Shown here one piece after another: positions 33,233-43,172 of a stretch of DNA of 64,000 nt. The stretch is from positions 22,865-86,864 of the forward strand of contig JAZQTU010000006.1 in NCBI GenBank assembly GCA_045630965.1, written 5' to 3'. Every line of letters starts with the position of its first letter. Position 1 is the stretch's first letter. A program made the position numbers and the translations under genes. The stretch comes from HGM04593 sp045630965. Its GTDB lineage: Bacteria > Bacteroidota > Bacteroidia > Bacteroidales > Bacteroidaceae. The notes beneath the pieces were generated by a model. That model was given only the letters and a program-made list of their open reading frames with translations. It did not search any database and was not told where the DNA came from.

Positions 33233-35230
33233 ATGACTCCGAAAGAACGAATACTTCAACTGCGAAAGGAACTGCACGAACATAATCACCGTTATTATGT
33301 CCAGAATATGCCGGTAATAAGTGACTTTGAGTTCGACGCACTGCTGCGCGAGCTTCAGGAACTTGAAGCAGCAAATCCTGATATGTTCGACCCTGCATCG
33401 CCTACAATGCGTGTGGGTTCTGACATTACAAAGGAGTTCAAGCAGGTAGTACATAAATATCCCATGTTGTCGTTGGGAAACACTTACTCCAAAGAGGAGG
33501 TGCGTGACTTCTACGACAGGGTGGTGCGTGCTCTTAACGAGGATTTTGAAATATGTTGCGAACTTAAGTTTGACGGAACATCCATTTCGCTCACATACGT
33601 TGACGGCAAGCTGGAGCGTGCCGTTACACGTGGCGACGGTGAAAAAGGTGATGATGTTACAGCAAATGTAAAGACTATCCGCTCTGTACCTCTTGTTCTT
33701 TCGGGTGACGGCTATCCTGCAGAATTCGAGATTCGTGGAGAGGTTCTCATGCCGTGGAATGTTTTTGAACGCTTGAACGAAGAACGTGCGGCAAATGAGG
33801 AGCAACTGTTTGCCAACCCACGTAATGCGGCATCGGGAACTCTCAAGTTGCAGGACTCTTCGGTTGTTGCAAAGCGAGGCCTTGATGCATATCTCTACTT
33901 TATGTTGGGTGAGCAGTTGCCGGCCGGTGGACATTATGAGAATTTGCAATGTGCTTCGCAGTGGGGCTTTAAGGTATCATCGTATACGCGTAAATGCAAG
34001 ACTCTCGATGAGGTCTTCGATTTTATCGACAAAATGGATGTGGAGCGCAAGAACCTGCCGTTTGCTACCGATGGTATTGTTTTGAAGGTTAACTCATTGC
34101 GCCAACAGAAAAATCTTGGCTATACGGCAAAGTCACCGCGCTGGGCAATAGCTTATAAGTTCCAGGCTGAACGTGCACTCACACGCTTGAATGAGGTTAC
34201 ATATCAAGTAGGACGTACAGGTGTTGTTACTCCTGTAGCAAACCTTGACCCGGTGCAGTTGTCGGGAACAGTTGTAAAACGTGCGTCGTTGCATAATGCA
34301 GATATAATAGAGAAATTCGACCTGCATATAGGTGATATGGTCTATGTTGAAAAGGGTGGTGAAATTATTCCTAAAATCACAGGTGTGGACGTGGATTCCC
34401 GTTTCATGCTCGGCGAAAAGGTTTGCTTTGTAACAAAATGCCCTGAATGTGGCACTCCTCTTGTACGTAATGAAGGAGAGGCAGCGCATTACTGTCCCAA
34501 TGATGTGGCTTGTCCGCCGCAGATTAAAGGTAAGATAGAGCATTTTGTAACACGTGATGCCATGAATATTGACTCGATAGGCCCGGAAACGATAGAACTG
34601 CTCTATAATTATGGTCTTGTCAAGAATATTGCCGACCTCTACACTCTCTATCCCGAGGACTTAATGTTCCTTCCCCGAATGGGTATGAAGTCGGCTGACA
34701 ATATTGTTGCGGGCATGAAGGCATCGTTGCTGGTACCTTTTGAGCGTGTGCTGTTTGCTTTGGGAATACGATATGTAGGAGCTACAGTTGCCAAACGTCT
34801 GGCACGGGCTTTCAAGAATATCGATAATCTGATGAATGCTTCGTTTGAGGAACTTATAGCTGTTGATGAAATAGGCGAGCGTATTGCTACAACTGTAACG
34901 GCGTTCTTTGCGAACGAGTGCAACCGCGAGCTTGTTTCGCGTCTTAAGGAGTACGGTCTCTGTTTCGAGGTTTCCGAGGATGAGGCTCAGCCACAAAGTG
35001 ATATACTGAAAGGTCAGAGTATAGTAATCAGTGGTGTATTCACTCATCATTCGCGCGATGAGTACAAGGAGATAATTGAAAAGAACGGTGGAAAGAACGT
35101 GGGAAGTGTCAGTAAGTCAACATCCTTCATTCTGGCCGGTGACAATATGGGACCGAGTAAACTTGAAAAGGCACAGAAACTCGGTGTAAGAATTGTAAGC
35201 GAGGACGAATTCCTTGCAATGCTGCAGTAA
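33233..35230 (+). CDS. ligA: NAD-dependent DNA ligase
   Basis: A 665-residue cytoplasmic ligase that seals nicks in replication and repair. The ATG at 33233 is chosen because the conserved Ia domain (RYYVQNMPVISDFEFDALL) follows. The adenylation lysine is Lys112 in CELKFDG. A four-cysteine zinc finger (CPECGTPL ... CPNDVACPP), helix-hairpin-helix region and C-terminal BRCT domain are present. A TATCTTAG -7-like box lies at about 33200, between portal and ligA. The gene is host-type, not phage-type. Confidence 0.97.
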   Translation: MTPKERILQLRKELHEHNHRYYVQNMPVISDFEFDALLRELQELEAANPDMFDPASPTMRVGSDITKEFKQVVHKYPMLSLGNTYSKEEVRDFYDRVVRALNEDFEICCELKFDGTSISLTYVDGKLERAVTRGDGEKGDDVTANVKTIRSVPLVLSGDGYPAEFEIRGEVLMPWNVFERLNEERAANEEQLFANPRNAASGTLKLQDSSVVAKRGLDAYLYFMLGEQLPAGGHYENLQCASQWGFKVSSYTRKCKTLDEVFDFIDKMDVERKNLPFATDGIVLKVNSLRQQKNLGYTAKSPRWAIAYKFQAERALTRLNEVTYQVGRTGVVTPVANLDPVQLSGTVVKRASLHNADIIEKFDLHIGDMVYVEKGGEIIPKITGVDVDSRFMLGEKVCFVTKCPECGTPLVRNEGEAAHYCPNDVACPPQIKGKIEHFVTRDAMNIDSIGPETIELLYNYGLVKNIADLYTLYPEDLMFLPRMGMKSADNIVAGMKASLLVPFERVLFALGIRYVGATVAKRLARAFKNIDNLMNASFEELIAVDEIGERIATTVTAFFANECNRELVSRLKEYGLCFEVSEDEAQPQSDILKGQSIVISGVFTHHSRDEYKEIIEKNGGKNVGSVSKSTSFILAGDNMGPSKLEKAQKLGVRIVSEDEFLAMLQ

Positions 35231-35235
35231 AATTG

Positions 35236-35287
35236 TTTCAATAAAATAATGGCGCCGGGGCAACCCGGCGCCATTATTTTATTGAAA
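35236..35287. terminator. Terminator after ligA
   Basis: A perfect 24-bp stem with a 4-nt loop. The core is GGCGCCGGG/CCCGGCGCC, extended by A/T arms. Confidence 0.95.
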
Positions 35288-35386
35288 TGTTATTTTTTGT
35301 TATGTGGCATGTGATTTCTTTAATTATTATATAATAATTAGTGAAATTTGATGTAATTTTGCATTCCTAAAATTTAGAATTGATTT

Positions 35387-36268
35387 ATGATGCGAAAAAC
35401 ATGTAAAGGTATGGGCGTTGCCCTTATCACACCATTCACAAAAGAGGGCGAAGTTGATTATGCAACACTCGAGAAACTTGTGCAGATGCACTTGGATTGC
35501 GGCACTGATTTTCTCTGCGTTCTTGGCACTACTGCCGAGACTCCAACGTTGACAATTGAAGAAAAACGTGAAATTCGAAAGCGCGTCATAAAACAGGTTG
35601 ACGGTCGCATGCCTATCATGGTTGGCATTGGCGGCAACTGCACACGAGCAGTCGTTGAGGAACTCAAGAATGAGGACTTGACAGGTGTGGATGCAATTCT
35701 TTCGGTTGCACCTTATTACAACAAGCCTGTACAGGAGGGTATATATCAGCATTATAAGGCAGTAGCACAGGCTACAGACCTCCCGATATACATGTACAAT
35801 GTTCCCGGACGTACCGGTGTGAACATATTGCCTTCAACAGTTGTACGTGTTGCAAAGGAATGTCCTAATATTGTCGGTTACAAGGCTGCATCGGGCAATC
35901 TTGCTCAAATAAAGGAACTTATCGCTGCAATGCCTGACCACTTTGACCTGTTTTCAGGCGATGACTCACTTACAGTAGATATTATGGAAGCCGGTGGAGT
36001 AGGTGTTATCTCTGTGTTCGGTAACGCATACCCCAAAGAGATGATAGAACTTGTAAGAGCAATGCAGGAGGGACGAGTAAGCGATGCACGTAACCAGCAC
36101 GACAAACTGAATGAATTGTTCCAGCTCATTTTTGTCGACGGTAATCCTTCGGGTGTAAAGGCGCTGATGAATATTCAGGGACGTGTTGAGAATGTACTAC
36201 GTCTGCCGCTTGTTCCTGCATGTGATGATACATACAGCGATTTGGAACAGGCTATAACAATGCTTTGA
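35387..36268 (+). CDS. dapA: 4-hydroxy-tetrahydrodipicolinate synthase
   Basis: A 293-residue class I aldolase of the lysine and diaminopimelate pathway, condensing pyruvate with aspartate semialdehyde. The Schiff-base lysine is Lys166 in VGYKAASGN. The motif LGTTAETPTL and the YMYNVPGRTG segment with the catalytic tyrosine are present. A TAATTTTG -7 box lies about 35 nt upstream. The next gene starts 4 nt after its stop. Confidence 0.97.
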   Translation: MMRKTCKGMGVALITPFTKEGEVDYATLEKLVQMHLDCGTDFLCVLGTTAETPTLTIEEKREIRKRVIKQVDGRMPIMVGIGGNCTRAVVEELKNEDLTGVDAILSVAPYYNKPVQEGIYQHYKAVAQATDLPIYMYNVPGRTGVNILPSTVVRVAKECPNIVGYKAASGNLAQIKELIAAMPDHFDLFSGDDSLTVDIMEAGGVGVISVFGNAYPKEMIELVRAMQEGRVSDARNQHDKLNELFQLIFVDGNPSGVKALMNIQGRVENVLRLPLVPACDDTYSDLEQAITML

Positions 36269-36272
36269 TGTT

Positions 36273-37055
36273 ATGGAACGGCTTAAGGTTTTGCTTGATG
36301 AGAAGGCTGCACAATACAATACACCGGCCTTTATCTCCAATGACCCTATAAGCTTTCCACATTCATTCACACGTCGTGAGGATATTGAGACTGTAGCCCT
36401 TTTGGCTTCGATAATAGCTTGGGGTAACCGCAAGATGATACTGCGTAGCGGTAACAGGATGTTCCATGAAATAATGCATTCCGAACCATACGAATTCGTT
36501 ATGAATGGCGAGTGGGAGAACCTTGATGACGGGGTTAACATCCACAGGACATTCTTTGTCTCCGATCTTAAATATATCTGTCGCGGTCTACGTTCGATAT
36601 TTCTACGTTACGGCTCAATGGAGCCTTTGTTTACAGGTTGTTCCACTTGGGAAGGTATTGAACGCTTGCGTAATGAAATGGCCAATGCTAACGGTGGCGC
36701 AACTACAAGACATATAAGCAATCCTGTAAGTGTCAAAGGTAAGCCCGGGTCGGCCTGTAAGCGAATGCATATGATGTTGCGTTGGCTTTGCCGCAAGGAC
36801 GGTATAGTTGATTTGGGCATTTGGCAAGCTGTTTCGCCGTCACAACTTATGATACCAATTGATGTTCATGTAGCCCGCACTGCGCGTATATTGGGGCTTG
36901 TAACACGCAAGCAGAACGACCGCCGCACAGTCGAGACACTTACAGAACGTCTGAGAGAACTCTCTCCCGAAGATCCTGTACGTTATGACTTTGCCCTCTT
37001 TGGAGTGGGAGAAGCTGGCGACAGTTTTATGGAGAACTTTATAAATGATAAATAA
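36273..37055 (+). CDS. TIGR02757 (DUF2400) family protein
   Basis: A 260-residue protein of the TIGR02757 family, common in Bacteroidota and spirochaetes. Characteristic segments are FISNDPISFPHSFTRREDIE, ASIIAWGNRKMIL and SVKGKPGSACKRMHMMLRW. Parts resemble the helix-hairpin-helix DNA glycosylase fold, so a nucleic-acid role is possible but unproven. It is coupled to dapA (4-nt gap) and followed by maeB after 32 nt. Confidence 0.85.
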   Translation: MERLKVLLDEKAAQYNTPAFISNDPISFPHSFTRREDIETVALLASIIAWGNRKMILRSGNRMFHEIMHSEPYEFVMNGEWENLDDGVNIHRTFFVSDLKYICRGLRSIFLRYGSMEPLFTGCSTWEGIERLRNEMANANGGATTRHISNPVSVKGKPGSACKRMHMMLRWLCRKDGIVDLGIWQAVSPSQLMIPIDVHVARTARILGLVTRKQNDRRTVETLTERLRELSPEDPVRYDFALFGVGEAGDSFMENFINDK

Positions 37056-37087
37056 TTGCACCACAACGTGCATAAAACAGAATAAAA

Positions 37088-39364
37088 ATGGCAAAAATAC
37101 TAAAAGAAGATGCACTGAACTACCATGAGGGGAAACGTCCGGGAAAGATAGAGGTAGTTCCTACAAAACCATATTTTACACAGACCGACCTTTCATTGGC
37201 TTATTCACCCGGTGTAGCTGAGCCTTGTCTTGAGATTCAGAAAGACCCACAGAATGCCTACAAGTACACCGATAAGGGTAACCTTGTTGCTGTTATCTCC
37301 AACGGTACTGCTGTGCTTGGCTTGGGTAATATCGGCGCTGTTGCAGGTAAACCTGTAATGGAGGGAAAAGGATTGCTTTTCAAGATATATGCAGGTATCG
37401 ACGTTTTCGATATTGAGGTAAACGAAGAGAACCCAGAAAAGTTCATTGAAGCTGTAAAGGCTATTGCTCCAACCTTTGGTGGTATCAATCTTGAGGATAT
37501 CAAGGCTCCTGAATGTTTTGAAATTGAGCGTCGTCTAAAGGAGGAACTCGATATTCCTGTTATGCATGACGACCAGCATGGTACAGCAATCATTTCGGCA
37601 GCAGGTCTTTTGAACGCACTTGAAGTGAATGGCAAGAACATTGCTGATGTCAAGGTTGTTGTCAACGGTGCAGGTGCTGCAGCAATCTCATGTACAAAAC
37701 TGTATATAGCCCTTGGCGTCAAGAAAGAGAATGTTGTTATGCTCGATAGCCGTGGAGTTATCAGTACATCACGTGGCAACCTGACTCCCGAAAAACTGGA
37801 GTTTGCTACCGAACGTACCGATATCGCAACTCTTGCTGACGCAATAAAGGATGCCGATGTCTTCCTTGGTCTTTCAAAGGGTAATGTCCTTTCAAAGGAT
37901 ATGGTCCGTTCAATGGCAAAGGATCCGATAGTATTCGCTCTCGCAAACCCGGAACCGGAAATTACTTACGAGGATGCAATGGAGAGCCGTCCCGACGTAC
38001 TTATGAGTACAGGACGAAGTGACTATCCTAACCAGATAAACAACGTAATTGGCTTCCCTTACATATTCCGTGGTGCTCTTGACGTTGCAGCTACAGCTAT
38101 CAATGAGGAGATGAAGCTTGCTGCAGTGCATGCCATTGCCGACCTTGCGAAACAGCCTGTTCCTGAAATCGTCAATAAGGTATATAAGGTAAGACACTTG
38201 ACATTCGGACGAGACTATTTTATTCCGAAACCGGTAGATCCACGTCTGCTTGTAGAGGTATCTACAGCTGTTGCAAAGGCTGCAATCGAGAGTGGAGTTG
38301 CACGCAAGACCATTACCGATTGGGAAAAGTATAAAGAGCATCTTCTTGAATTCATGGGACGTGAGTCAAAACTCACTCAGCAGTTACATGACATGGCGCG
38401 TACCGAAACACAGCGAGTTGTGTTTGCCGAAGGCGCTCATCCTTCAATGATGAAGGCTGCCGTACAGGCAAAAGAGGAGGGTATATGCCAGCCGATACTT
38501 TTAGGTAACGACGAGATTATCTCAAAACTTGCAAGCGAACTTGGTTTGAGCCTTGAAGGCATTGAGGTTGTAAACCTTCGTCATCCAAGTGAGCGCGAAC
38601 GTCGTGAACGTTACGCAAAAATACTTGCTGACAAACGCCAGCGCGAAGGATATACAATAGAGGAGGCGAATGACAAGATGTTCGAACGCAACTATTTTGG
38701 TATGATGATGGTTGAGACCGGTGATGCCGATGCATTCATAACAGGTCTTTACACCAAGTATTCAAACACTATCAAGGTTGCCAAAGAGGTTATCGGTATG
38801 CAGGAGGGATACAGTACCTTCGGTACAATGCATATTCTCAACTCAAAGAAAGGAACATACTTTGTTGCCGATACACTTATCAACCGTGCTCCGGAGACAT
38901 CTACTCTGATAGATATTGCACGTCTGGCCGAAAAGTCTGTACGTTTCTTTAATCACGAGCCTGTTATGGCAATGGTGTCATACTCAAACTTCGGAACAGA
39001 CCAGGGTGGTAGTGCCGAAAGAGTACGTCAAGCAGTGTCACATATTCACAAGAATTATCCCGAATGGAAACTTGACGGTGAAATGCAGGTCAACGTTGCA
39101 ATGAACAGCGAACTGCGTGACAAGAAGTATCCGTTTACCAAATTGTTCGGTAAGGAAGTCAACACATTGGTGTTCCCTAACCTCAATTCGGCAAGTTCTT
39201 CATACAAGATGTTGCAGGCACTATATCCTGACACCGAAATTATTGGACCTATCCAGATGGGATTGAACAAGCCTATCCACTTCATTGATTTTGAAAGCTC
39301 TGTACAGGAAATCCTGAATGTTACAGCTGTTGCTGCAATCGACGCAATGGTGAATAAGAAGTAA
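37088..39364 (+). CDS. maeB: NADP-dependent malic enzyme with phosphotransacetylase-like domain
   Basis: A 758-residue two-domain enzyme. Residues ~1-420 are malic enzyme, decarboxylating malate to pyruvate with NADP. They include SLAYSPGVAEP, VMHDDQHGTA with metal ligands, and the nucleotide loop VVNGAGAAAIS. Residues ~430-758 resemble phosphotransacetylase and usually act as an allosteric sensor of acetyl-CoA rather than as a catalyst. The length is normal for MaeB. Confidence 0.95.
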   Translation: MAKILKEDALNYHEGKRPGKIEVVPTKPYFTQTDLSLAYSPGVAEPCLEIQKDPQNAYKYTDKGNLVAVISNGTAVLGLGNIGAVAGKPVMEGKGLLFKIYAGIDVFDIEVNEENPEKFIEAVKAIAPTFGGINLEDIKAPECFEIERRLKEELDIPVMHDDQHGTAIISAAGLLNALEVNGKNIADVKVVVNGAGAAAISCTKLYIALGVKKENVVMLDSRGVISTSRGNLTPEKLEFATERTDIATLADAIKDADVFLGLSKGNVLSKDMVRSMAKDPIVFALANPEPEITYEDAMESRPDVLMSTGRSDYPNQINNVIGFPYIFRGALDVAATAINEEMKLAAVHAIADLAKQPVPEIVNKVYKVRHLTFGRDYFIPKPVDPRLLVEVSTAVAKAAIESGVARKTITDWEKYKEHLLEFMGRESKLTQQLHDMARTETQRVVFAEGAHPSMMKAAVQAKEEGICQPILLGNDEIISKLASELGLSLEGIEVVNLRHPSERERRERYAKILADKRQREGYTIEEANDKMFERNYFGMMMVETGDADAFITGLYTKYSNTIKVAKEVIGMQEGYSTFGTMHILNSKKGTYFVADTLINRAPETSTLIDIARLAEKSVRFFNHEPVMAMVSYSNFGTDQGGSAERVRQAVSHIHKNYPEWKLDGEMQVNVAMNSELRDKKYPFTKLFGKEVNTLVFPNLNSASSSYKMLQALYPDTEIIGPIQMGLNKPIHFIDFESSVQEILNVTAVAAIDAMVNKK

Positions 39365-39382
39365 AACGAGATATTTTTCTAC

Positions 39383-39425
39383 AAAATGAACACTCCTGCA
39401 ACTTAGTTGCAGGAGTGTTCATTTT
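39383..39425. terminator. Bidirectional terminator between maeB and MBL hydrolase
   Basis: A perfect 21-bp palindrome around one central base, with TTTT and AAAA ends. It reaches the stop codon of the convergent minus-strand gene. Confidence 0.95.
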
Positions 39426-40062
39426 ATCTTACATACATGTTGTATTTCTTTTCGAATCCTATGGTCGTCTTTTCGCTGTGACCTGGATAGACGACTGTGT
39501 CATCGGGTAGGGCGAAGAGTCTCTCTCTTATCGCTGTTATAAGTTCCATGTGGTTGGAGTCGGGGAAGTCTGTACGTCCTATGCTTTGACAAAAGAGTGC
39601 GTCGCCGGTGAACAGTACCTTATGCTCTGGTATGTGATATGCGAGGCTGCCTGGAGAATGCCCGGGAACAGCTATTACATCTATCTGTTGGTTTCCGAAG
39701 GTGATTTTATCACCATTTTCAAGAATACGCCCCAAAGCAGGTATTTTTTCATCATATCTTATGCCGAATCTTGCAACGCGTTCGCTAATGCTTTCTGCCC
39801 AGCTCCAGTCCTTGTCGCTTGCCTCTGCTTTTACGCCGAATGTCTCCTCAATATATGCGTTGCCGAATATGTGGTCAAAATGCAGGTGGGTGTTGAGGTA
39901 ATGCTTTATTGCCAGTCCCTGACTCTGTACGAACAGTCTTATGCGCTCGCGTTCTTGGGGCATCCATGCTCCACAGTCGATAAGCACGGCTTCGTTGGTG
40001 TCGTCCCACAGAAGATAGCAATTGACCTCGATAGGGTTTACAACAAATGTCTTTATTTGCAT
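39424..40062 (-). CDS. MBL-fold hydrolase, glyoxalase II-like
   Basis: A 212-residue metallo-beta-lactamase-fold enzyme. Metal-binding motifs are THLHFDH, VPGHSPGSL and VYPGHSEKT, typical of the hydroxyacylglutathione-hydrolase or YcbL type. I use the ATG at 40062 because the conserved VNPIEVNCYLLWDD strand follows directly. It is probably co-transcribed with rsmG, which ends 22 nt upstream. The substrate is unknown. Confidence 0.88.
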   Translation of the reverse strand: MQIKTFVVNPIEVNCYLLWDDTNEAVLIDCGAWMPQERERIRLFVQSQGLAIKHYLNTHLHFDHIFGNAYIEETFGVKAEASDKDWSWAESISERVARFGIRYDEKIPALGRILENGDKITFGNQQIDVIAVPGHSPGSLAYHIPEHKVLFTGDALFCQSIGRTDFPDSNHMELITAIRERLFALPDDTVVYPGHSEKTTIGFEKKYNMYVR

Positions 40063-40084
40063 GGCTTGTGGTCTGCTGTATTTA

Positions 40085-40705
40085 TTATATCTGTACGTAG
40101 ACAACCTTTTTGTCTTTGAAGTACTCTTCACTGAACCAGTTGCCGACTTCGATGATTTCGCTGCAGTTCTTGAATGCTCTGGTCTCTGCTGTCATGTCAC
40201 CGCCTTTTAGGCATATGATTCCGTTGGGTAGTACGTTGTTCTGCTCCTTTGCTATGTTCTTACGGCATATCTTTACAAGGTCGGGCAACTGCATCACGGC
40301 ACGGCTTACAACGAAACTGTATTTGTCCTTGATCTCTTCGGCGCGGCTATGGCTTGTCTTTACATTAGTAAGCCCAATGCTCTGTGCTATCTCTGCTGCA
40401 ACACGTACCTTCTTTCCAATGCTGTCGACAAGGTGAAAATCAACGTCTGGGAACATTATGGCAAGTGGTATGCCTGGGAAACCGCCTCCACATCCCATGT
40501 CCATAATCTTTGTACCGGGCTTGAATGTAATGTATTTCGCAATGGCGAGCGAATGCAGTACATGGTGCAGGTAAAGATTCTCGATATCTTTGCGCGAAAT
40601 GACATTTATCTTGCTGTTCCAGTCGTAATAAAGGTCGTATAGCGCTGTAAACTGCTCTTCTTGTCTCTCGCTCAGGTTGGGGAAGTATTTTTTTATCGTC
40701 TCCAT
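40085..40705 (-). CDS. rsmG: 16S rRNA (guanine-N7) methyltransferase
   Basis: A 206-residue SAM-dependent methyltransferase that modifies G527 of 16S rRNA. The SAM loop MDMGCGGGFPGIPLA and the HHVLHSLAIAKY and FVVSRAVMQL segments are diagnostic. Its ATG touches the stop of the upstream lipoprotein gene, indicating coupling. Confidence 0.95.
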   Translation of the reverse strand: METIKKYFPNLSERQEEQFTALYDLYYDWNSKINVISRKDIENLYLHHVLHSLAIAKYITFKPGTKIMDMGCGGGFPGIPLAIMFPDVDFHLVDSIGKKVRVAAEIAQSIGLTNVKTSHSRAEEIKDKYSFVVSRAVMQLPDLVKICRKNIAKEQNNVLPNGIICLKGGDMTAETRAFKNCSEIIEVGNWFSEEYFKDKKVVYVQI

Positions 40706-41517
40706 TATTTCATCAGATCTTTAAGTTCGTTGTATGTTGTCTCAATCATTATGTCTCCTGCCGAATAGGGGGCTATCTCGTATTTGTTGTATATGAATAC
40801 GATTTTTTCTTTGTCAAGAATGAAGTTGTTCGATATGAACATTTCGGTATCCATGTATAAATAGCCTTTCTCTTTTATACCGTCTATATTCTCGACCTCC
40901 AGTTGCTTGGCAAGGTTCTTTACAAGGATATCTGTCAATGGCTCTTCGTATCCTTCTTTGAGTATGTCATTCAATACAACCTCTTCGCCACTCTGTAGGT
41001 TGAAGTTCAGAACGGTGTAATAGCTGTTGGGATGTGCTCCACCGGTAAACTCTTCCCATGTTATTATGTAGTTGATAAACCCTTTATAGCCTTCTACAAC
41101 CTCGCTGGTCGCATTGTAATAATTATAGAACCAAACGGAAGGCATGTCGTTATCCTTGTTGTCAATATATACGGGCAGGAGCTCGGAATATTCCTTCTTG
41201 CATTGCGCTACGAACTCCTCGCATGCCTCTTCAACTGAATTGCTGTGGCTCTCGAAAAGAGTGTAAGCTATCGCCTGGTTGATATTGTTGCTGACTGTTG
41301 CATCATCGGTCTTAACAAGGGATAGTGACATGTCAATCTTTAATGTAGGTGATTCGATTGCATGCTCGCTGAGCTTGAAAGTCTCGTGATATTCGAATGG
41401 TGTTATTGATATGCTGTTGTCTTCGTTGGCTTCATTACCTTTTTTAGTGTTGTTGCCACAACATATAAAAAGGAGTGCAATAAAGACATATGATATGATT
41501 TCGGTATACTTTTTCAT
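40705..41517 (-). CDS. DUF3298/RsiV-like lipoprotein
   Basis: A 270-residue lipoprotein. The start at 41517 gives a signal peptide with lipobox LFICC. The mature part has a DUF4163-like region followed by a DUF3298-like C-terminus (EEFTGGAHPNSYYTVLNFNLQSGEEV). This fold occurs in RsiV anti-sigma factors and in envelope proteins of Bacteroidota. Function is unknown. It heads a minus-strand operon with rsmG and the MBL hydrolase. Confidence 0.8.
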   Translation of the reverse strand: MKKYTEIISYVFIALLFICCGNNTKKGNEANEDNSISITPFEYHETFKLSEHAIESPTLKIDMSLSLVKTDDATVSNNINQAIAYTLFESHSNSVEEACEEFVAQCKKEYSELLPVYIDNKDNDMPSVWFYNYYNATSEVVEGYKGFINYIITWEEFTGGAHPNSYYTVLNFNLQSGEEVVLNDILKEGYEEPLTDILVKNLAKQLEVENIDGIKEKGYLYMDTEMFISNNFILDKEKIVFIYNKYEIAPYSAGDIMIETTYNELKDLMK

Positions 41518-41740
41518 TTTCAGTCTGTTTGGGGCCAATAGAGCTACCATGTATGGCTCTATTTAGGCTATAAAGGTAGTGTATTTTGTATTTATACACC
41601 AATATTGCCTCTTTAATTTTTATTTTGGTGATAAAAAAACAGCCTATCTATTGACTTCGGGTGTTTGGGAAATTAACTTCGCATAAAGAAATATCTTTTT
41701 CTTCTAAAGTGATTTTTTTAATTGTAAACATATAAATTTT

Positions 41741-43072
41741 ATGACAGTATCTCTGGTTGTTATTTCGTTTGTTCTGTTTGTATCTGTGGTTGTTATGGTA
41801 ATCTGGTACATATCTCTGTTTGGCAGGATGTCTGATTTGAAAAAAGACAAAAAGTATCTAGAGGAAACAAATTCTGAATTCTGTAATAAAATAATCAGGG
41901 ATTACAAAGATATGACTGATTTGTTTGAACAACGCAAAGAGCTTGCTGTACGTGTAGCTGCTCTTGAGAGTGAGAACAGGATGCTCCTTGAACGCATCGA
42001 GGCTCAAAAGGAGCAGTTCAATATTACTATGGAGCAAATGCGTAAGGAGTTTAAGGATATGGCAGGCGAGGCTCTGGAGAGAAACAGTGAGATGCTTAAC
42101 CGTCAATCGCAGGAGAAACTGTCAAATATTCTTATACCTTTTAATAATGACCTGAAACAATTCCGCGAGAAGGTTGAAAATTATTATGGTGAAGAGAGTA
42201 GGCAACGGTTTTCGTTGCAGGAGAACATCAAGAGCCTTGTCGAAGCGAACCAACGCATCAGCCGTGATGCGGTTAATCTTACGAATGCGATAGCAGGAAC
42301 CAACAATAATAAATTCCAGGGCGATTGGGGTGAGACAATCCTTGAACAGATTCTTGAGAATTCCGGACTTATAGAAGGCGAACAGTGGGAGCATCAGGTC
42401 GTTCTGCGCGATGAAAAGGGTAGTGCTGTACTCAATGATGATACGCAACGCATAATGAAGCCCGATGTCATTGTGCATTTCCCGGGAAAGCGTGATATTA
42501 TAATAGACTCAAAAGTTTCGCTTAAAGCTTATATGTCGTATCTGTCTGCCGAGGATGATACAATGCGTGCAATGGCGCTTAAAGAACACGTGGCGAGTGT
42601 ACGTAGACATATCGACGAGCTTGCAGGCAAGCGATACGACAAATACAATATCAATTCTCTTGATTATGTAATGCTGTTCATTCCTAATGAACCGTCGTAC
42701 TTCATGGCCATGGAGGCTGACAATGCATTATGGAACTATGCATATAAAAAAGGTATAGTGCTTATATCGCCTTCGAACCTCATATCAACACTTTTTGTTG
42801 TAAACTCTTTGTGGACACGCGAACGCCAGCAACGCGATGTACAGAAAATTGTCGATACTGCAAACTCCTTGTATGACAAGTTCGTGAACTTTACCGAAAA
42901 CTTCCGCAAGATTGAGAGCTCGCTCGACAAAGCGCACGAAGCGTATAACGATGCTTTCAAACAGTTGAAAACCGGAAACGGAAGTATAGCGAAGAAACTC
43001 GATGAACTGAAACAGCAGGGCTTGCTTACAACCAACAAGCAGATACATGATAACTTTATCGAAAACAAATGA
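41741..43072 (+). CDS. rmuC: DNA recombination protein RmuC
   Basis: A 443-residue protein with an N-terminal membrane anchor (VVISFVLFVSVVVMVIWYI), a long coiled coil (~35-170) and the RmuC nuclease-like core (FQGDWGETILEQILE, KPDVIVHFPGKRDIIIDSKVSL, NEPSYFMAME). RmuC limits DNA rearrangement at inverted repeats in E. coli. A TAACTTCG -7-like box lies at 41674. Confidence 0.93.
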   Translation: MTVSLVVISFVLFVSVVVMVIWYISLFGRMSDLKKDKKYLEETNSEFCNKIIRDYKDMTDLFEQRKELAVRVAALESENRMLLERIEAQKEQFNITMEQMRKEFKDMAGEALERNSEMLNRQSQEKLSNILIPFNNDLKQFREKVENYYGEESRQRFSLQENIKSLVEANQRISRDAVNLTNAIAGTNNNKFQGDWGETILEQILENSGLIEGEQWEHQVVLRDEKGSAVLNDDTQRIMKPDVIVHFPGKRDIIIDSKVSLKAYMSYLSAEDDTMRAMALKEHVASVRRHIDELAGKRYDKYNINSLDYVMLFIPNEPSYFMAMEADNALWNYAYKKGIVLISPSNLISTLFVVNSLWTRERQQRDVQKIVDTANSLYDKFVNFTENFRKIESSLDKAHEAYNDAFKQLKTGNGSIAKKLDELKQQGLLTTNKQIHDNFIENK

Positions 43073-43172
43073 GAATGTCGTTTTGTTTGCAGATGAGAGT
43101 CAAACAGTATGTATTTACAAAATTTATTGCTAACTTCGCGCAACGATATTCAAAAATAGAAAATACAATATT

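Noticed and set aside
33233..35230. DNA ligase as a phage replication gene of locus 1
   Set aside because: It is a full-length host-type LigA with zinc finger and BRCT, its own promoter-like box and terminator, and is followed by dapA.
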